DNA from: Spirosoma arboris
GTDB taxonomy: Bacteria; Bacteroidota; Bacteroidia; Cytophagales; Spirosomataceae
DNA: 64,000 nt
Reading direction: 5' to 3'
Assembly: GCF_009754945.1 (NCBI RefSeq)
Contig: NZ_WPIN01000020.1
Span: 62,001-126,000, forward strand
In this document: positions 32,985 through 42,087 of the stretch, one piece after another
Position numbering within the stretch: the stretch's first letter is position 1
Layout of the letters: each line of letters starts with the position of its first letter
Notes under the pieces: model-generated
What the model saw: the letters and a program-made list of their open reading frames with translations, nothing else
Database searches by the model: none
What the model was told of the DNA's origin: nothing
Made by a program: the position numbers and the translations under genes

Positions 32985-34574
32985 ATGCACTTCCGTCTCT
33001 ACGCGCTGTTTTGTTGCCTCCTTACGTCTTGGTTTACATACGCTCAGCCTTATGATCTTGTGATCAAAAATGGCCGGGTAGTCGACGGCACGGGCAATCC
33101 CTGGATCTATGCCGATGTTGCTGTTCAGAATGGCCGCATTGTTCGGATTGGAGCGATACCGCCAGCCGATGCTAAACGAACTATCGACGCAAGCGGGCTT
33201 ATTGTCGCCCCCGGCTTTATTGATGTACACGCCCACGTAGAAGGCAGTTTGGAAGCTCAGCCCGGTGCGCCCAATTTCATTCATGATGGAGTTACCACCG
33301 TGATAACCGGTAACTGTGGAGGATCGAGCGCCAATCTGCGAACTTACTTCGATACACTCCGAATGATGAAGACGTCGATAAATGTCGGCTCGTTGATTGG
33401 CCATAATTCGGTACGAATGAAAGTCATGAAAATGGCGTTTCGCGAACCCACTGCCCGCGAGCAGACCGACATGGAAGCCCTCGTTGAACAGGCAATGAAA
33501 GATGGCGCGGTGGGCCTGTCAACCGGACTGATTTATACACCGGGTACCTACGCCCGCACGCCTGAGGTCGTCAACCTGGCTAAAATAGCCTCGCGCTATG
33601 GCGGTTTGTATGCATCGCACATTCGCAATGAAGGACAGAACGTAAAACAGGCCGTTCAGGAAGCAATTCTAATTAGTCGCGAAGCTCAGATTCCGGTCGA
33701 GATTTCACATTTTAAAGTAGCCAGTAAGCCGTTATGGGGAAAAAGTACAGAAACCGTTGAGTTGGTCGAGGCTGCCCGACGCGAAGGTTTAGACGTGACA
33801 GTGGATCAATATCCCTATACGGCATCCAGCACATCGCTGGAAAGTATTGTGCCGTCGTGGGCCTTAGCCGATGGCGATTCGGCGGTGCTCGTTCGATTCC
33901 GTGACCCAGCTACCCGCACCAAAATTCGCACTGAAATGCTGGACGGGTTGGCGAAAAACCTGCGTAAAAACTATGAATACGCCGTTGTATCCAGTTACAA
34001 ACCCGACACAACGTTTAACGGCATGAGCATCAGTGCGATCAATCAGAAACTAGGCCGGAAAAATACGCCCGATACAGAAGCCGACCTGATTATGGATCTA
34101 ATGGAAAAAGCTAATCTGAAGCGCATCCAGATGGTTTACCATACTATGTCGGAAACCGATGTTGAAAACATTCTTCGGTATCCCAATACTATGATTGCGT
34201 CTGATGCTGGTGTCGCCAAGTTTGGGTCGGGTATGCCGCACCCACGCGCTTATGGGACCAATGCCCGTGTATTAGGTCGCTATGTCCGCGAACGCCATAT
34301 TATTCCGCTGGAAGAAGCCATTCGTCGGATGACTTCGCTGCCCGCTCAACGTTTCCGCCTGACAGACCGCGGCTTACTCCGTCCCGGCTACGCTGCCGAC
34401 ATTGTGCTATTTGACGAAAAGACTGTTTCAGACAAAGCCACATACGAACAGCCTCATGCCTACACAACGGGAATCTCATGGGTTATTGTCAACGGAACCC
34501 CCGTCGTTGAAAACAGTAAACATAACGGTCAACGACCAGGGCAACTGCTCATGGGGCCGGGCTATGGGAAGTGA
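32985..34574 (+). CDS. secreted D-aminoacylase / N-acyl-D-amino-acid deacylase
   Basis: A 529-residue amidohydrolase with a signal peptide (about 1-20). Metal ligands and motifs: GFIDVHAHVEG (HxH), TTVITGNCGG (cysteine ligand of the D-aminoacylase type), YASHIRNEG and VEISHFKVASKPLWGKS (histidines), DQYPYTASST, and IASDAGVAKFG with the catalytic aspartate. It hydrolyses N-acyl-D-amino acids or related D-aminoacyl compounds, here outside the cytoplasm. The stop codon lies at the start of the palindrome at 34573. Confidence 0.92.
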   Translation: MHFRLYALFCCLLTSWFTYAQPYDLVIKNGRVVDGTGNPWIYADVAVQNGRIVRIGAIPPADAKRTIDASGLIVAPGFIDVHAHVEGSLEAQPGAPNFIHDGVTTVITGNCGGSSANLRTYFDTLRMMKTSINVGSLIGHNSVRMKVMKMAFREPTAREQTDMEALVEQAMKDGAVGLSTGLIYTPGTYARTPEVVNLAKIASRYGGLYASHIRNEGQNVKQAVQEAILISREAQIPVEISHFKVASKPLWGKSTETVELVEAARREGLDVTVDQYPYTASSTSLESIVPSWALADGDSAVLVRFRDPATRTKIRTEMLDGLAKNLRKNYEYAVVSSYKPDTTFNGMSISAINQKLGRKNTPDTEADLIMDLMEKANLKRIQMVYHTMSETDVENILRYPNTMIASDAGVAKFGSGMPHPRAYGTNARVLGRYVRERHIIPLEEAIRRMTSLPAQRFRLTDRGLLRPGYAADIVLFDEKTVSDKATYEQPHAYTTGISWVIVNGTPVVENSKHNGQRPGQLLMGPGYGK

Positions 34575-34645
34575 TGTATGATATAGGATGTATAATGTAT
34601 TTCTACTTCAGAAATTTATACATCACACATCCTATATCATACATC
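34573..34645. repeat. 27-bp inverted repeat between convergent genes
   Basis: Arms 34573-34599 and 34619-34645 pair at 25 of 27 positions. They begin GATGTATGATATAGGAT, the same word as at 6252, so this is a second member of that dispersed family. Confidence 0.85.
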
Positions 34646-34646
34646 T

Positions 34647-35912
34647 CTAGTGTCCTGCCATCCCTGCCGTCATCTTAACCTCCCTTCCCGTTTTCTTCTG
34701 CATACGGCTAAAAACCGTGATCAATACCAGCAGCAACCCAATGGGGATCAATGAGAAATAAAACGCAGTTTGGCCATCGTAAGCTTCGAAAACGTGACCT
34801 GTGATGATAGATCCCGTTGTGCCACCTAAGGCTGAGGAAATCACAATCAAGCCTGCCATTGGGCCGTGCTGACGAAGCGGTAAGCTACTCAAAATAGCCG
34901 AGTTAATAGCTGGGTAGATTGGCGCGATAAAGAGGCCAATTAAAGGGAAAATGAACGCTGCTATGGGCGCATCTCCCCAGCCAGTTACCGTCCGGCCATC
35001 AACGCCAGACGCCAGAGGGAGCGCCAGCAATACTAAGCCAGCCGATGCGACCAGACAAATCATTAAGAGCCAATACCATGAAATTTTACCCAGTAATACG
35101 CCCGCCAGAAATCGACCTGCCGCCGTTGAGGCTGCTAGAATGCTCGCCATTTCAATGCTAAGGGATGTGGGGAGTTGCAAAATTTTACTGTTGAAGGTCG
35201 GGAGCCAGCTCATTATGCCCTGCTCCATCAGCACGTATACGAAAGCTGTTCCGATGAACACCAACACCACGGGTGTAATGGCCAAACGGAACATATCAGC
35301 GAGATCATCGACTAAACTTTTCGGCACTTCATTCTTTACACTCGATTCGTCAATTGGCGTACTGAGCAGCAGCAGAAACGCGACTAAGGCGATACCCGCC
35401 AACACATAGTAAACCGTCAGCCAGGATGTTGACTGGGGATTCGTATCATCCACGAAAGCGCTGAACAGGAAATAGCCTGATAAGACACCAACCATGAAAA
35501 ACGACTCCAGAAAATTCATGAAGCTGGCGTGCCCGTTCGAGTCGTTTGTGATTAAGCCAATCGTGGCAAAGATGGATACTTTTATGAGCGCAAAGCCGGC
35601 ACCCGTAGCCGCAAATAGCAATTTTGTCGTCCAGAAAGCGGGCACCTGAGGCATCAGTAAACAGGCCAGAATAACCAGACCGAGGGCCACCAGCATGGCT
35701 CGTTTATAGCCAATGCGGATAATGTATGAGGCCACAATGAACGATACAAAAGCAATCGTTAAATCCTTGAACGCTTCGAGTACACTGGCCGATGATGCCG
35801 ACACACCATAGTTGTTTTGAACCTGCAAAATCACCGTTCCAACACTGTTGAGCAGGATGGCGAATACGAAATAGTTGAGAAGAAGTGAGAGTTTTATGCG
35901 CCAGTGAGCCAT
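34647..35912 (-). CDS. MFS transporter (TsgA/FucP-like)
   Basis: A 421-residue major facilitator protein with 12 predicted helices. The TM1-2 region (LLNYFVFAILLNSVGTVILQVQ), the loop motif YIIRIGYKRAML between helices 2-3 and the loop after TM6 (SSVKNEVPKSLVDDLAD) fit the sugar/H+ symporter-like TsgA group. The substrate is not certain; sugars or related metabolites are likely. It is next to, and divergent from, the trehalase gene, which makes a disaccharide or hexose substrate plausible but not shown. Confidence 0.85.
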   Translation of the reverse strand: MAHWRIKLSLLLNYFVFAILLNSVGTVILQVQNNYGVSASSASVLEAFKDLTIAFVSFIVASYIIRIGYKRAMLVALGLVILACLLMPQVPAFWTTKLLFAATGAGFALIKVSIFATIGLITNDSNGHASFMNFLESFFMVGVLSGYFLFSAFVDDTNPQSTSWLTVYYVLAGIALVAFLLLLSTPIDESSVKNEVPKSLVDDLADMFRLAITPVVLVFIGTAFVYVLMEQGIMSWLPTFNSKILQLPTSLSIEMASILAASTAAGRFLAGVLLGKISWYWLLMICLVASAGLVLLALPLASGVDGRTVTGWGDAPIAAFIFPLIGLFIAPIYPAINSAILSSLPLRQHGPMAGLIVISSALGGTTGSIITGHVFEAYDGQTAFYFSLIPIGLLLVLITVFSRMQKKTGREVKMTAGMAGH

Positions 35913-36076
35913 GTTAATACGGTGGTTATAGGTTTAGGACAATAAACATACGGGTTTCCTTTTATTATTTTTTCCAGTTCTATTGTGGCATTTTGCATTT
36001 TTGCCTGTCCAATAGGCCTATTCCCTGACAAAGTGGGCCTTTTCTAGTTAAATCATCTGAACCTTTATTTTCTATT

Positions 36077-37606
36077 TTGGCAACTTCATCTTTCCCCAAA
36101 TCGCCTGATCAACTTTTCGGCACGCTGTTTCAGGATGTGCAGTTAGGGCATGTTTTCGCCGACTCCAAAACATTCGTAGACTGTGTACCCAAGCTCGTTC
36201 CCGAAGATCTTGTTGCGCTCTACGAAAGCGAGAAAACCAAAGTGGATTTCGATCTGGCTGCGTTTGTGCATGAGTATTTTGTCTTACCCGATAAAGTTGC
36301 CAGCGACTACGTTAGTGATACCACCATCACTACAACCGAACACATAAATCGACTTTGGGACCGACTTACGCGTCAGGCTGATCCACACATAGAAGGCAGT
36401 TCGCGGATACCATTGCCGCACCCGTATGTCGTTCCGGGTGGGCGGTTCCGGGAGATTTTCTACTGGGATAGCTATTTTACCATGCTGGGCCTGAAAGAAT
36501 CCGGGCGAATTGACCTGATACGCGGAATGCTCGACAATTTCGCCTTCCTGATCGACCAGTTTGGCTTTATCCCAAACGGAAACCGGACTTATTTTTTGAG
36601 CCGGTCTCAGCCACCTTATTTCGCACTGATGGTAAGTCTGTTAGCCGAGATTGAAGGAAAAGAGGCACTGGTCAACTACCAACCGCAACTTCTGAAAGAA
36701 TATGATTTCTGGATGGATGGGCACCATTCTTTAACAGACGAACAACCTGTAGATAAACGTGTTGTCAAACTGGAAGGCAATCGAATTTTAAACCGTTACT
36801 GGGACAATACGCCTACACCTCGCCCCGAAGCGTATCGGCAGGAAATCGAACTAACCGAAGAAGCGCAACCGCTGGGTGTCGTGGCCGAAGAATTATACAC
36901 GCATATCCGGGCTGCCTGCGAATCGGGTTGGGATTTTAGTAGCCGCTGGTTTAAAGACCAGAAAGCAATGACCACGATTGACTCGGCCAATATTGTTTCT
37001 ATAGATTTAAACTGCCTGCTTTACTGGCTCGAAGTAACACTACACGATACGGCTCTTCGGACTGGTAACCATAAGCTGGCCTATGATGAGTACGACTGGT
37101 TGATTAAAGACCGAAAGAAAGCTATCCAGCAAACATTCTGGAATGAAGAAACAGGGTTCTTCCATGACTATGATGTTGTTGCTGGTCGACAAACCGAAGT
37201 ACTAACGTTGGCGGGAGCCTTCCCGTTATTCTTTAAATTAGCTACTCCCGAACAGGCTGCACGCGTTCATGACCGGCTCAAAGCCGATTTTCTGCAAGCG
37301 GGTGGTTGGGTGACAACGCTTAATCAAACGGGACAACAGTGGGATTGGCCCAACGGTTGGGCACCGTTGCAATGGATTGTCTATCGTGCTCTGACCAATT
37401 ATGGTTTCACTGAAACCGCTAATGAAGGTCGTGATCGATGGCTGGCACTAAACGACAAGGTTTTTCGGGCGACAGGCAAGATGATGGAAAAATATAACGT
37501 CGTTGATGCGGCTATAACCACAGGTGGGGGAGAGTATCCCAATCAAGATGGGTTCGGCTGGACAAACGGGGTATACCTGGCCATGAGTGTGCAAAATAAA
37601 GATTAA
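36077..37606 (+). CDS. cytoplasmic trehalase
   Basis: Hydrolyses trehalose to two glucose. The 509-residue GH37 protein carries both family signatures, PGGRFREIFYWDSY (120-133) and QWDWPNGWAP near residue 420, with GGGEYPNQDGFGWTNGV near the C-terminus holding the catalytic region. No signal peptide is present, so it is the cytoplasmic (TreF) type. The start is TTG at 36077; no ATG occurs before the first conserved segment. It is divergent from the MFS transporter. Confidence 0.95.
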   Translation: MATSSFPKSPDQLFGTLFQDVQLGHVFADSKTFVDCVPKLVPEDLVALYESEKTKVDFDLAAFVHEYFVLPDKVASDYVSDTTITTTEHINRLWDRLTRQADPHIEGSSRIPLPHPYVVPGGRFREIFYWDSYFTMLGLKESGRIDLIRGMLDNFAFLIDQFGFIPNGNRTYFLSRSQPPYFALMVSLLAEIEGKEALVNYQPQLLKEYDFWMDGHHSLTDEQPVDKRVVKLEGNRILNRYWDNTPTPRPEAYRQEIELTEEAQPLGVVAEELYTHIRAACESGWDFSSRWFKDQKAMTTIDSANIVSIDLNCLLYWLEVTLHDTALRTGNHKLAYDEYDWLIKDRKKAIQQTFWNEETGFFHDYDVVAGRQTEVLTLAGAFPLFFKLATPEQAARVHDRLKADFLQAGGWVTTLNQTGQQWDWPNGWAPLQWIVYRALTNYGFTETANEGRDRWLALNDKVFRATGKMMEKYNVVDAAITTGGGEYPNQDGFGWTNGVYLAMSVQNKD

Positions 37607-37701
37607 TATATTGATAATCAATGATTTATATTGATTGAATATTTGTGGCATCGAATTTGTAGAGTAAGCCTGTAACAACTTACCCTAAAATTTAGTAGGC
37701 C

Positions 37702-38457
37702 ATGAAAAAGCTCTTCGTAACCGTACTGGCTGCTGGTATGACAACCGTTGCCTTTTGCCAGAAGACGTTTATTCTATCACATCAGGATAAAAAAGGTTTT
37801 TTTGCTGTATCGGCGGGAGCTAGTATGCCTGTCGGTCGATTTGCAAGCTGCTCATCTACCGACAATCAGGCTTGTATGGCTGGAAATGGACTTGCCTTTA
37901 ATGTATCGGCGGGTTATCGGGTTGCTGGGCCTGTAGGATTGATGATTCGTGGCGAACAGCATCGAAATTCGGTAAATACCGCTGCCATGCTCGATGCGCT
38001 TTATCGCAACGAGTCGGATGTCTGGACCGCTAAGGCCGATAACTGGTCAATTATGACGGTGATGGTTGGGCCATACATTTCGATTCCAATAACTGGTCGA
38101 TTCTCAGTTGATGGACGCCTGCTGGCTGGAAGAGCATTGGCTGTTCTCCCGAATACGTCGATGGCTGGTACATTCGGGCATACCGAAATGTCGGTGAAAA
38201 CGACGGGTTCGCAGAGTAATGCAATGGCTTATGGTGGTGGTTTATCTGTCCGCTATCGGCTTGGCCGGAGTACGGCCCTTAACCTCAATGCCGATTATAG
38301 CCGCGCTGATTTTACATTTACCAATCTGACCTCAACGGCTAAAAGTAATAACAGCGTCTCGCAAAGTTCAACCTATAGCAGCGACCGAACCGTTGGCGTT
38401 GTAAGCGTATCTGCTGGCTTAGTGGTATTATTTGGTACCAAATATCGTCCTTTCTAA
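37702..38457 (+). CDS. outer-membrane beta-barrel-like secreted protein
   Basis: A 251-residue protein with a signal peptide (1-20, ending AFCQ). The mature part alternates hydrophobic and polar residues in about eight amphipathic strands (FAVSAGASMPVGRF, FNVSAGYRVAGPVGLMIRGE, AMAYGGGLSVRYRLG, VVSVSAGLVVLFG), as in small outer-membrane beta-barrels. It has a disulfide-capable pair of cysteines near residues 49 and 55. No named family is recognised. It is preceded by an AT-rich region with a possible weak promoter. Confidence 0.7.
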   Translation: MKKLFVTVLAAGMTTVAFCQKTFILSHQDKKGFFAVSAGASMPVGRFASCSSTDNQACMAGNGLAFNVSAGYRVAGPVGLMIRGEQHRNSVNTAAMLDALYRNESDVWTAKADNWSIMTVMVGPYISIPITGRFSVDGRLLAGRALAVLPNTSMAGTFGHTEMSVKTTGSQSNAMAYGGGLSVRYRLGRSTALNLNADYSRADFTFTNLTSTAKSNNSVSQSSTYSSDRTVGVVSVSAGLVVLFGTKYRPF

Positions 38458-38556
38458 CAACCGTTTGCTAAGCTCAGCCGACAGTTCATCCCTATTTGGT
38501 TGTACCCCTGACTTTGGGAGTGTAGTTTAGTAGCTGATTCTTAACTAACTTAGGTC

Positions 38557-39168
38557 ATGACACCCACTCGCCGACATGCCGTTCTTCGGCGTGTAAAAGA
38601 TATTACCCTTAGTACCACCCTTAGCCTGGCACTTCTTGGCGGTGCCGTTGCACTTCAGAGCTGTGGCAACAACGACTCCGACGAAGAGCAAACGGAAACC
38701 CGCTTCGGAAAAGGTGTGCGGACGTATATCACTGAAACTGCCCCCGGTAATTTTAAAATCACCGATGAAGTGCAAGCCGATCCAGGCAAGGCAGGAGCTA
38801 TTGTGAGTTATTATGATGGTCACCGCGACACGCTAAGTGTTGAAGCTGCCAAGCGACTTGTTGAGAATGACCAGTCAACAAATACTTACCTCCATAATCC
38901 GGGAGCGTATCATTCCTATCATCATAATGGGTTGGCCAATGCGCTGTTGTGGGGGAGTCTGGGCTATATGCTGGGCCGTTCTACCGCTCCGCAATACCGC
39001 GATGACGCACGTCGATACGGCTCAGGAATCTATGCTAATTCCGATTTGTACAATCGCTCTACGCGCGTTGGTGAAAACGTTCGAACCTCCCGCGTGACAC
39101 GTACTGTTCGGCCATCGAGTGGGCGTAGTGGATTTTTTGGAGGCCGCAGCCGTAGTTTCTCTTCATAA
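38557..39168 (+). CDS. putative lipoprotein, unknown function
   Basis: A 203-residue exported protein with an N-terminal hydrophobic stretch (residues 14-34) ending in the lipobox-like LQSCG, so it is probably a lipoprotein. The mature part begins acidic (NNDSDEEQ), has a histidine-rich segment (YHSYHHNGLAN), a small hydrophobic patch (LLWGSLGYMLGRS) and a basic serine/arginine/glycine-rich tail (SSGRSGFFGGRSRSFSS). The tail looks disordered. No known domain is seen. Confidence 0.7.
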   Translation: MTPTRRHAVLRRVKDITLSTTLSLALLGGAVALQSCGNNDSDEEQTETRFGKGVRTYITETAPGNFKITDEVQADPGKAGAIVSYYDGHRDTLSVEAAKRLVENDQSTNTYLHNPGAYHSYHHNGLANALLWGSLGYMLGRSTAPQYRDDARRYGSGIYANSDLYNRSTRVGENVRTSRVTRTVRPSSGRSGFFGGRSRSFSS

Positions 39169-39338
39169 GTTGGATAAATTAAAGATAGTGAGGCAACTAA
39201 TTGCCCAGTTTCTGCCGTTACCTGATTAATCTATGGCAAGAATTTGGTAGATATGAGCCAGAATTTTCGAGCAATAGCTTGATTATTTCTGATGCTATCT
39301 GTCTGTTCATTGACTTAATCAGGATTGATCTGAGTACT

Positions 39339-40994
39339 ATGAATCGGAACGTAAATCGGGAGCGGCTACGGCAGGAATCATTTGATGTTTGTATTATTGG
39401 TGCGGGCGCCAGTGGGGCTGGTGCAGCGTTAGATGCCGCCTTACGCGGGTATCGCGTTGCCCTGATTGATCGGGGGGATTTTGCCAGTGAAACCTCGTCC
39501 CGTTCCACCAAACTGATTCATGGGGGCGTTAGGTATTTAGAGCAGGCGATCAAAAAACTTGATTTAGCACAGCTTCGTCAGGTACGTCACGGTTTGGCAG
39601 AACGCCGGACAGTTATTCGAAATGCTCCACACTTAGCTCATCCACTGGCAATACTTACCCCTGTATTCAGTTGGTTCGAGGGGCTTTATATGACTATCGG
39701 CCTCACGCTCTACGATTTAATTGCCGGTCACGATTCTTTTCCAAAAGGAAGTTGGCTCAACCAGGCAGAGGCACTAGTCAAAAGCCCGATGCTGACGCGT
39801 GAGATGCACAGTGCAGTATTGTATTACGACGGGCAATTCAATGATGCCCGTTATGCACTGGCTCTTGCTCACTCAGCCGATGAAGCTGGAACCGCTGTAG
39901 TTAACTACGCTGCGGTAACTGGTTTTAGGCGTGAGAATGGACGGATTAAAAGCGCTACGGTTCAGGATCAGCTTACGGGCGAAACAATCGAAGTACAAGC
40001 CACCATATTCCTGAACTGTACCGGCCCCTATGCCGATGCGCTTCGCTTGCTGGCTAATCCGACTATCGACCAACGTATCCGGCCGAGTAAGGGAGTTCAT
40101 ATCGTATTGCCACGCGAAACGCTGGCTAGCGATTATGCTATACTGATTCCTAAAACTGCCGATGGTCGGGTCGTGTTTGCGATTCCATTTGGCGATAAAG
40201 TATTTGTCGGGACAACCGATAATGATTACAAAGACCTGAATCAGGAACCCGTATTGGAGCCTGATGAGGTCGATTATCTACTCGAAACGGTACGGCCTTA
40301 TTTAGCCAAAGCGCCAACTCGCTCGGAAATACAGGCTGGTTTTGGTGGTATCCGCCCATTGATTGTCAGTAGCCGGGCCGATACAAAAACATTGCTTCGG
40401 GACCATGAGGTGGAACACGATCCGGAATCTGGCTTACTAAGCCTGCTGGGAGGGAAGTGGACAACCTATCGGATAATGGCACAGGATGCCATTGACCGTG
40501 TTGCCGAATTACTGAACAAGCCCGTTAAGAGTAGCACCGAAAACCATTATTTAATTGGGGGCGAAAACTACCGTTTCGACGACTGGCAATCCCTGGAAGC
40601 GCACTATGGTCTTCCTGCCGATGTTTGTCAGCACCTGATGAAAACCTATGGCAACCGTGCTGAACGTGTTGCGAAACTAGCACAACAGGAATTGGGCTTA
40701 GCCGAGAAATTAATCGACAGTCAACCTTTTCTAAAGGCTGAAGTCGTGTATCAGGTACGTGAAGAAATGGCAGTTACTCTGCGGGATGTACTGGCTCGGC
40801 GGTGGCGTCTGGAGCTTTCAAATTGGCAACTAACGGCTCAGCTTGCCCCACAGGTTGCCGAATTGATGGCTGCTGAACTGAGTTGGAGCGAGACGTATCG
40901 CGCGGAGCAGACACGATCTTATCAACAGTTGCTTGGAGAGTTTATAAAGCAGGCTGGACTGCCTTTCGAACAGTCCGTTATGGCCCCTATATAG
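39339..40994 (+). CDS. glpD: FAD-dependent glycerol-3-phosphate dehydrogenase
   Basis: Oxidises glycerol-3-phosphate to dihydroxyacetone phosphate and feeds electrons to quinones at the inner membrane. 551 residues: FAD motif VCIIGAGASGAGAALDAALRGY, the SSRSTKLIHGGVRYLE segment that is diagnostic for GlpD, GKWTTYRIMAQDAID, and the C-terminal DAO_C domain. I chose ATG at 39339, directly before the FAD fold; the longer in-frame start at 39201 adds 46 unrelated residues. There is no glpK or glpF nearby. Confidence 0.93.
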   Translation: MNRNVNRERLRQESFDVCIIGAGASGAGAALDAALRGYRVALIDRGDFASETSSRSTKLIHGGVRYLEQAIKKLDLAQLRQVRHGLAERRTVIRNAPHLAHPLAILTPVFSWFEGLYMTIGLTLYDLIAGHDSFPKGSWLNQAEALVKSPMLTREMHSAVLYYDGQFNDARYALALAHSADEAGTAVVNYAAVTGFRRENGRIKSATVQDQLTGETIEVQATIFLNCTGPYADALRLLANPTIDQRIRPSKGVHIVLPRETLASDYAILIPKTADGRVVFAIPFGDKVFVGTTDNDYKDLNQEPVLEPDEVDYLLETVRPYLAKAPTRSEIQAGFGGIRPLIVSSRADTKTLLRDHEVEHDPESGLLSLLGGKWTTYRIMAQDAIDRVAELLNKPVKSSTENHYLIGGENYRFDDWQSLEAHYGLPADVCQHLMKTYGNRAERVAKLAQQELGLAEKLIDSQPFLKAEVVYQVREEMAVTLRDVLARRWRLELSNWQLTAQLAPQVAELMAAELSWSETYRAEQTRSYQQLLGEFIKQAGLPFEQSVMAPI

Positions 40995-41007
40995 CTTTTC
41001 TGTACCT

Positions 41008-41319
41008 CTACTTCTTGGTATGGTGAGCATGACTCACTTCCCGAACCATAGTCATCAGGCGTTTCCAACAGCGGCCAATGGTTTTCTTATCTTGTACTTT
41101 CGCTGGCGCAGTCGTTGCCGGATTTTCTGGTTTAGCCGTCGTATTACGAACTAAAACAGGATTGCTGGCTGGTTTGAATGACTCTTTACTGGAAGTTGAG
41201 GTCGTAGTGAATGCAGTTTGCAAAGGCATCGCGACGGTAATCGACGATACAAACGGGCAGGTTACTAAGGAAGCAGTAGCCAGATAGCCCGCAGCTTTTT
41301 TCATCAAAAGAGTTCTCAT
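41008..41319 (-). CDS. small secreted/basic protein, unknown function
   Basis: A 103-residue protein with a signal peptide (hydrophobic residues about 8-31). The mature part is threonine, proline and alanine rich (TTTSTSSKESFKPA) and ends basic (RLMTMVREVSHAHHTKK). It may start at 41304 instead. No family is recognised; it is convergent with glpD. The coding nature rests mainly on the plausible signal peptide. Confidence 0.5.
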   Translation of the reverse strand: MRTLLMKKAAGYLATASLVTCPFVSSITVAMPLQTAFTTTSTSSKESFKPASNPVLVRNTTAKPENPATTAPAKVQDKKTIGRCWKRLMTMVREVSHAHHTKK

Positions 41320-41592
41320 GAGGCAGTTGGTTTAGAGTTACTGTAGGGTCATACCAGCAATTCTTGCAAACAATGAAGATGCATTCACGGCTAATATAAA
41401 CATAAATAGTACTATTGCCTCATATAGTTGAATTAAAAGTTAAAGAAATAAGTGATCGTCTATTCTCTATCAACTATAATGCCAAAAAAATATTGTTCTG
41501 TACGAAAGCGAAAAAACAGTATTTTTTTATTGTGTTCATATGCATCCACAACCTTGTTAACTATTTGGCAATTATTGACCGTTGGAAACTGT

Positions 41593-41600
41593 TATCTTTG
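41593..41600 (+). promoter_or_regulatory. Bacteroidota -7 box, hicB
   Basis: TATCTTTG matches TAnnTTTG and lies 7 bp before the ATG at 41608, so the transcript would be nearly leaderless there, or have a leader of about 15 nt to the second ATG at 41623. Confidence 0.45.
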
Positions 41601-41607
41601 TAACGAC

Positions 41608-41874
41608 ATGGTCCATATAGCAATGAAACAAGCCACGTATCGAGTTTTATTACGTAAAGAGCCAGAGGGCGTTTACACGGCGGTAGTGCCGTCCATTCCT
41701 GGCTGTGTAACGTGGGGTGAAACTATTGAAGAAGCAATTGCGATGGCTCGTGAAGCTGCTGAAGGTTGTTTAGAGGTATACGCTGAAAAGGGAATCCCTA
41801 TTGAAGACGATAGTGAAACATTTGAATATTCTATCAATCTGCCGTTTACACCACTAACTGATCAGGCAGCCTAA
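41608..41874 (+). CDS. hicB: HicB family antitoxin
   Basis: An 88-residue protein with the HicB partial RNase H-like fold: YRVLLRKEPEGVYTAVVPSIPGCVTWGETIEEAI is the family core in order (each piece under that heading is contiguous), followed by AREAAEGCLEVY. No C-terminal HTH or arrest DNA-binding domain is present; the protein ends after PFTPLTDQAA. A second ATG at 41623 may be the true start, since the promoter box is only 7 bp before the first. It is followed after 6 bp by a broken hicA, so it is an antitoxin without an intact toxin in this sequence. Confidence 0.85.
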   Translation: MVHIAMKQATYRVLLRKEPEGVYTAVVPSIPGCVTWGETIEEAIAMAREAAEGCLEVYAEKGIPIEDDSETFEYSINLPFTPLTDQAA

Positions 41875-41880
41875 TTTTTA

Positions 41881-42083
41881 ATGGATTATTCACCGAAACG
41901 TCTGATTAGTTTGTTGAAGGAAGCGGCTGGGAATTACAGCGCATAAAAGGCAGCCACCACATCTATTTTAACGAAGAACTAAATCGCACTATTCCTGTAC
42001 CAATGCATGGTAATCGGGATATGGCAAAAGGTACATTTTACACCATTTTGAAACAAGCCGGTATTGACCGGAACGAGGTCTAA
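41881..42083 (+). pseudogene. hicA: HicA mRNA interferase toxin, frameshifted
   Basis: Starting at 41881 the frame reads MDYSPKRLISLLKEA and then runs into TAA at 41944-41946, giving only 21 residues. Shifting frame at about 41926, the downstream sequence reads WELQRIKGSHHIYF, then NRTIPVPMHGN, GTFYTILKQAGI and a TAA at 42081-42083. Together this is a complete HicA of about 66 residues, including the catalytic histidine region GSHH. One base is missing around GCGGCTGGG. The toxin should be inactive unless the shift is a sequencing error or translational recoding. The order hicB-hicA is inverted relative to the common one. The stop is 4 bp before the ffh ATG. Confidence 0.85.
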
Positions 42084-42087
42084 ACGC

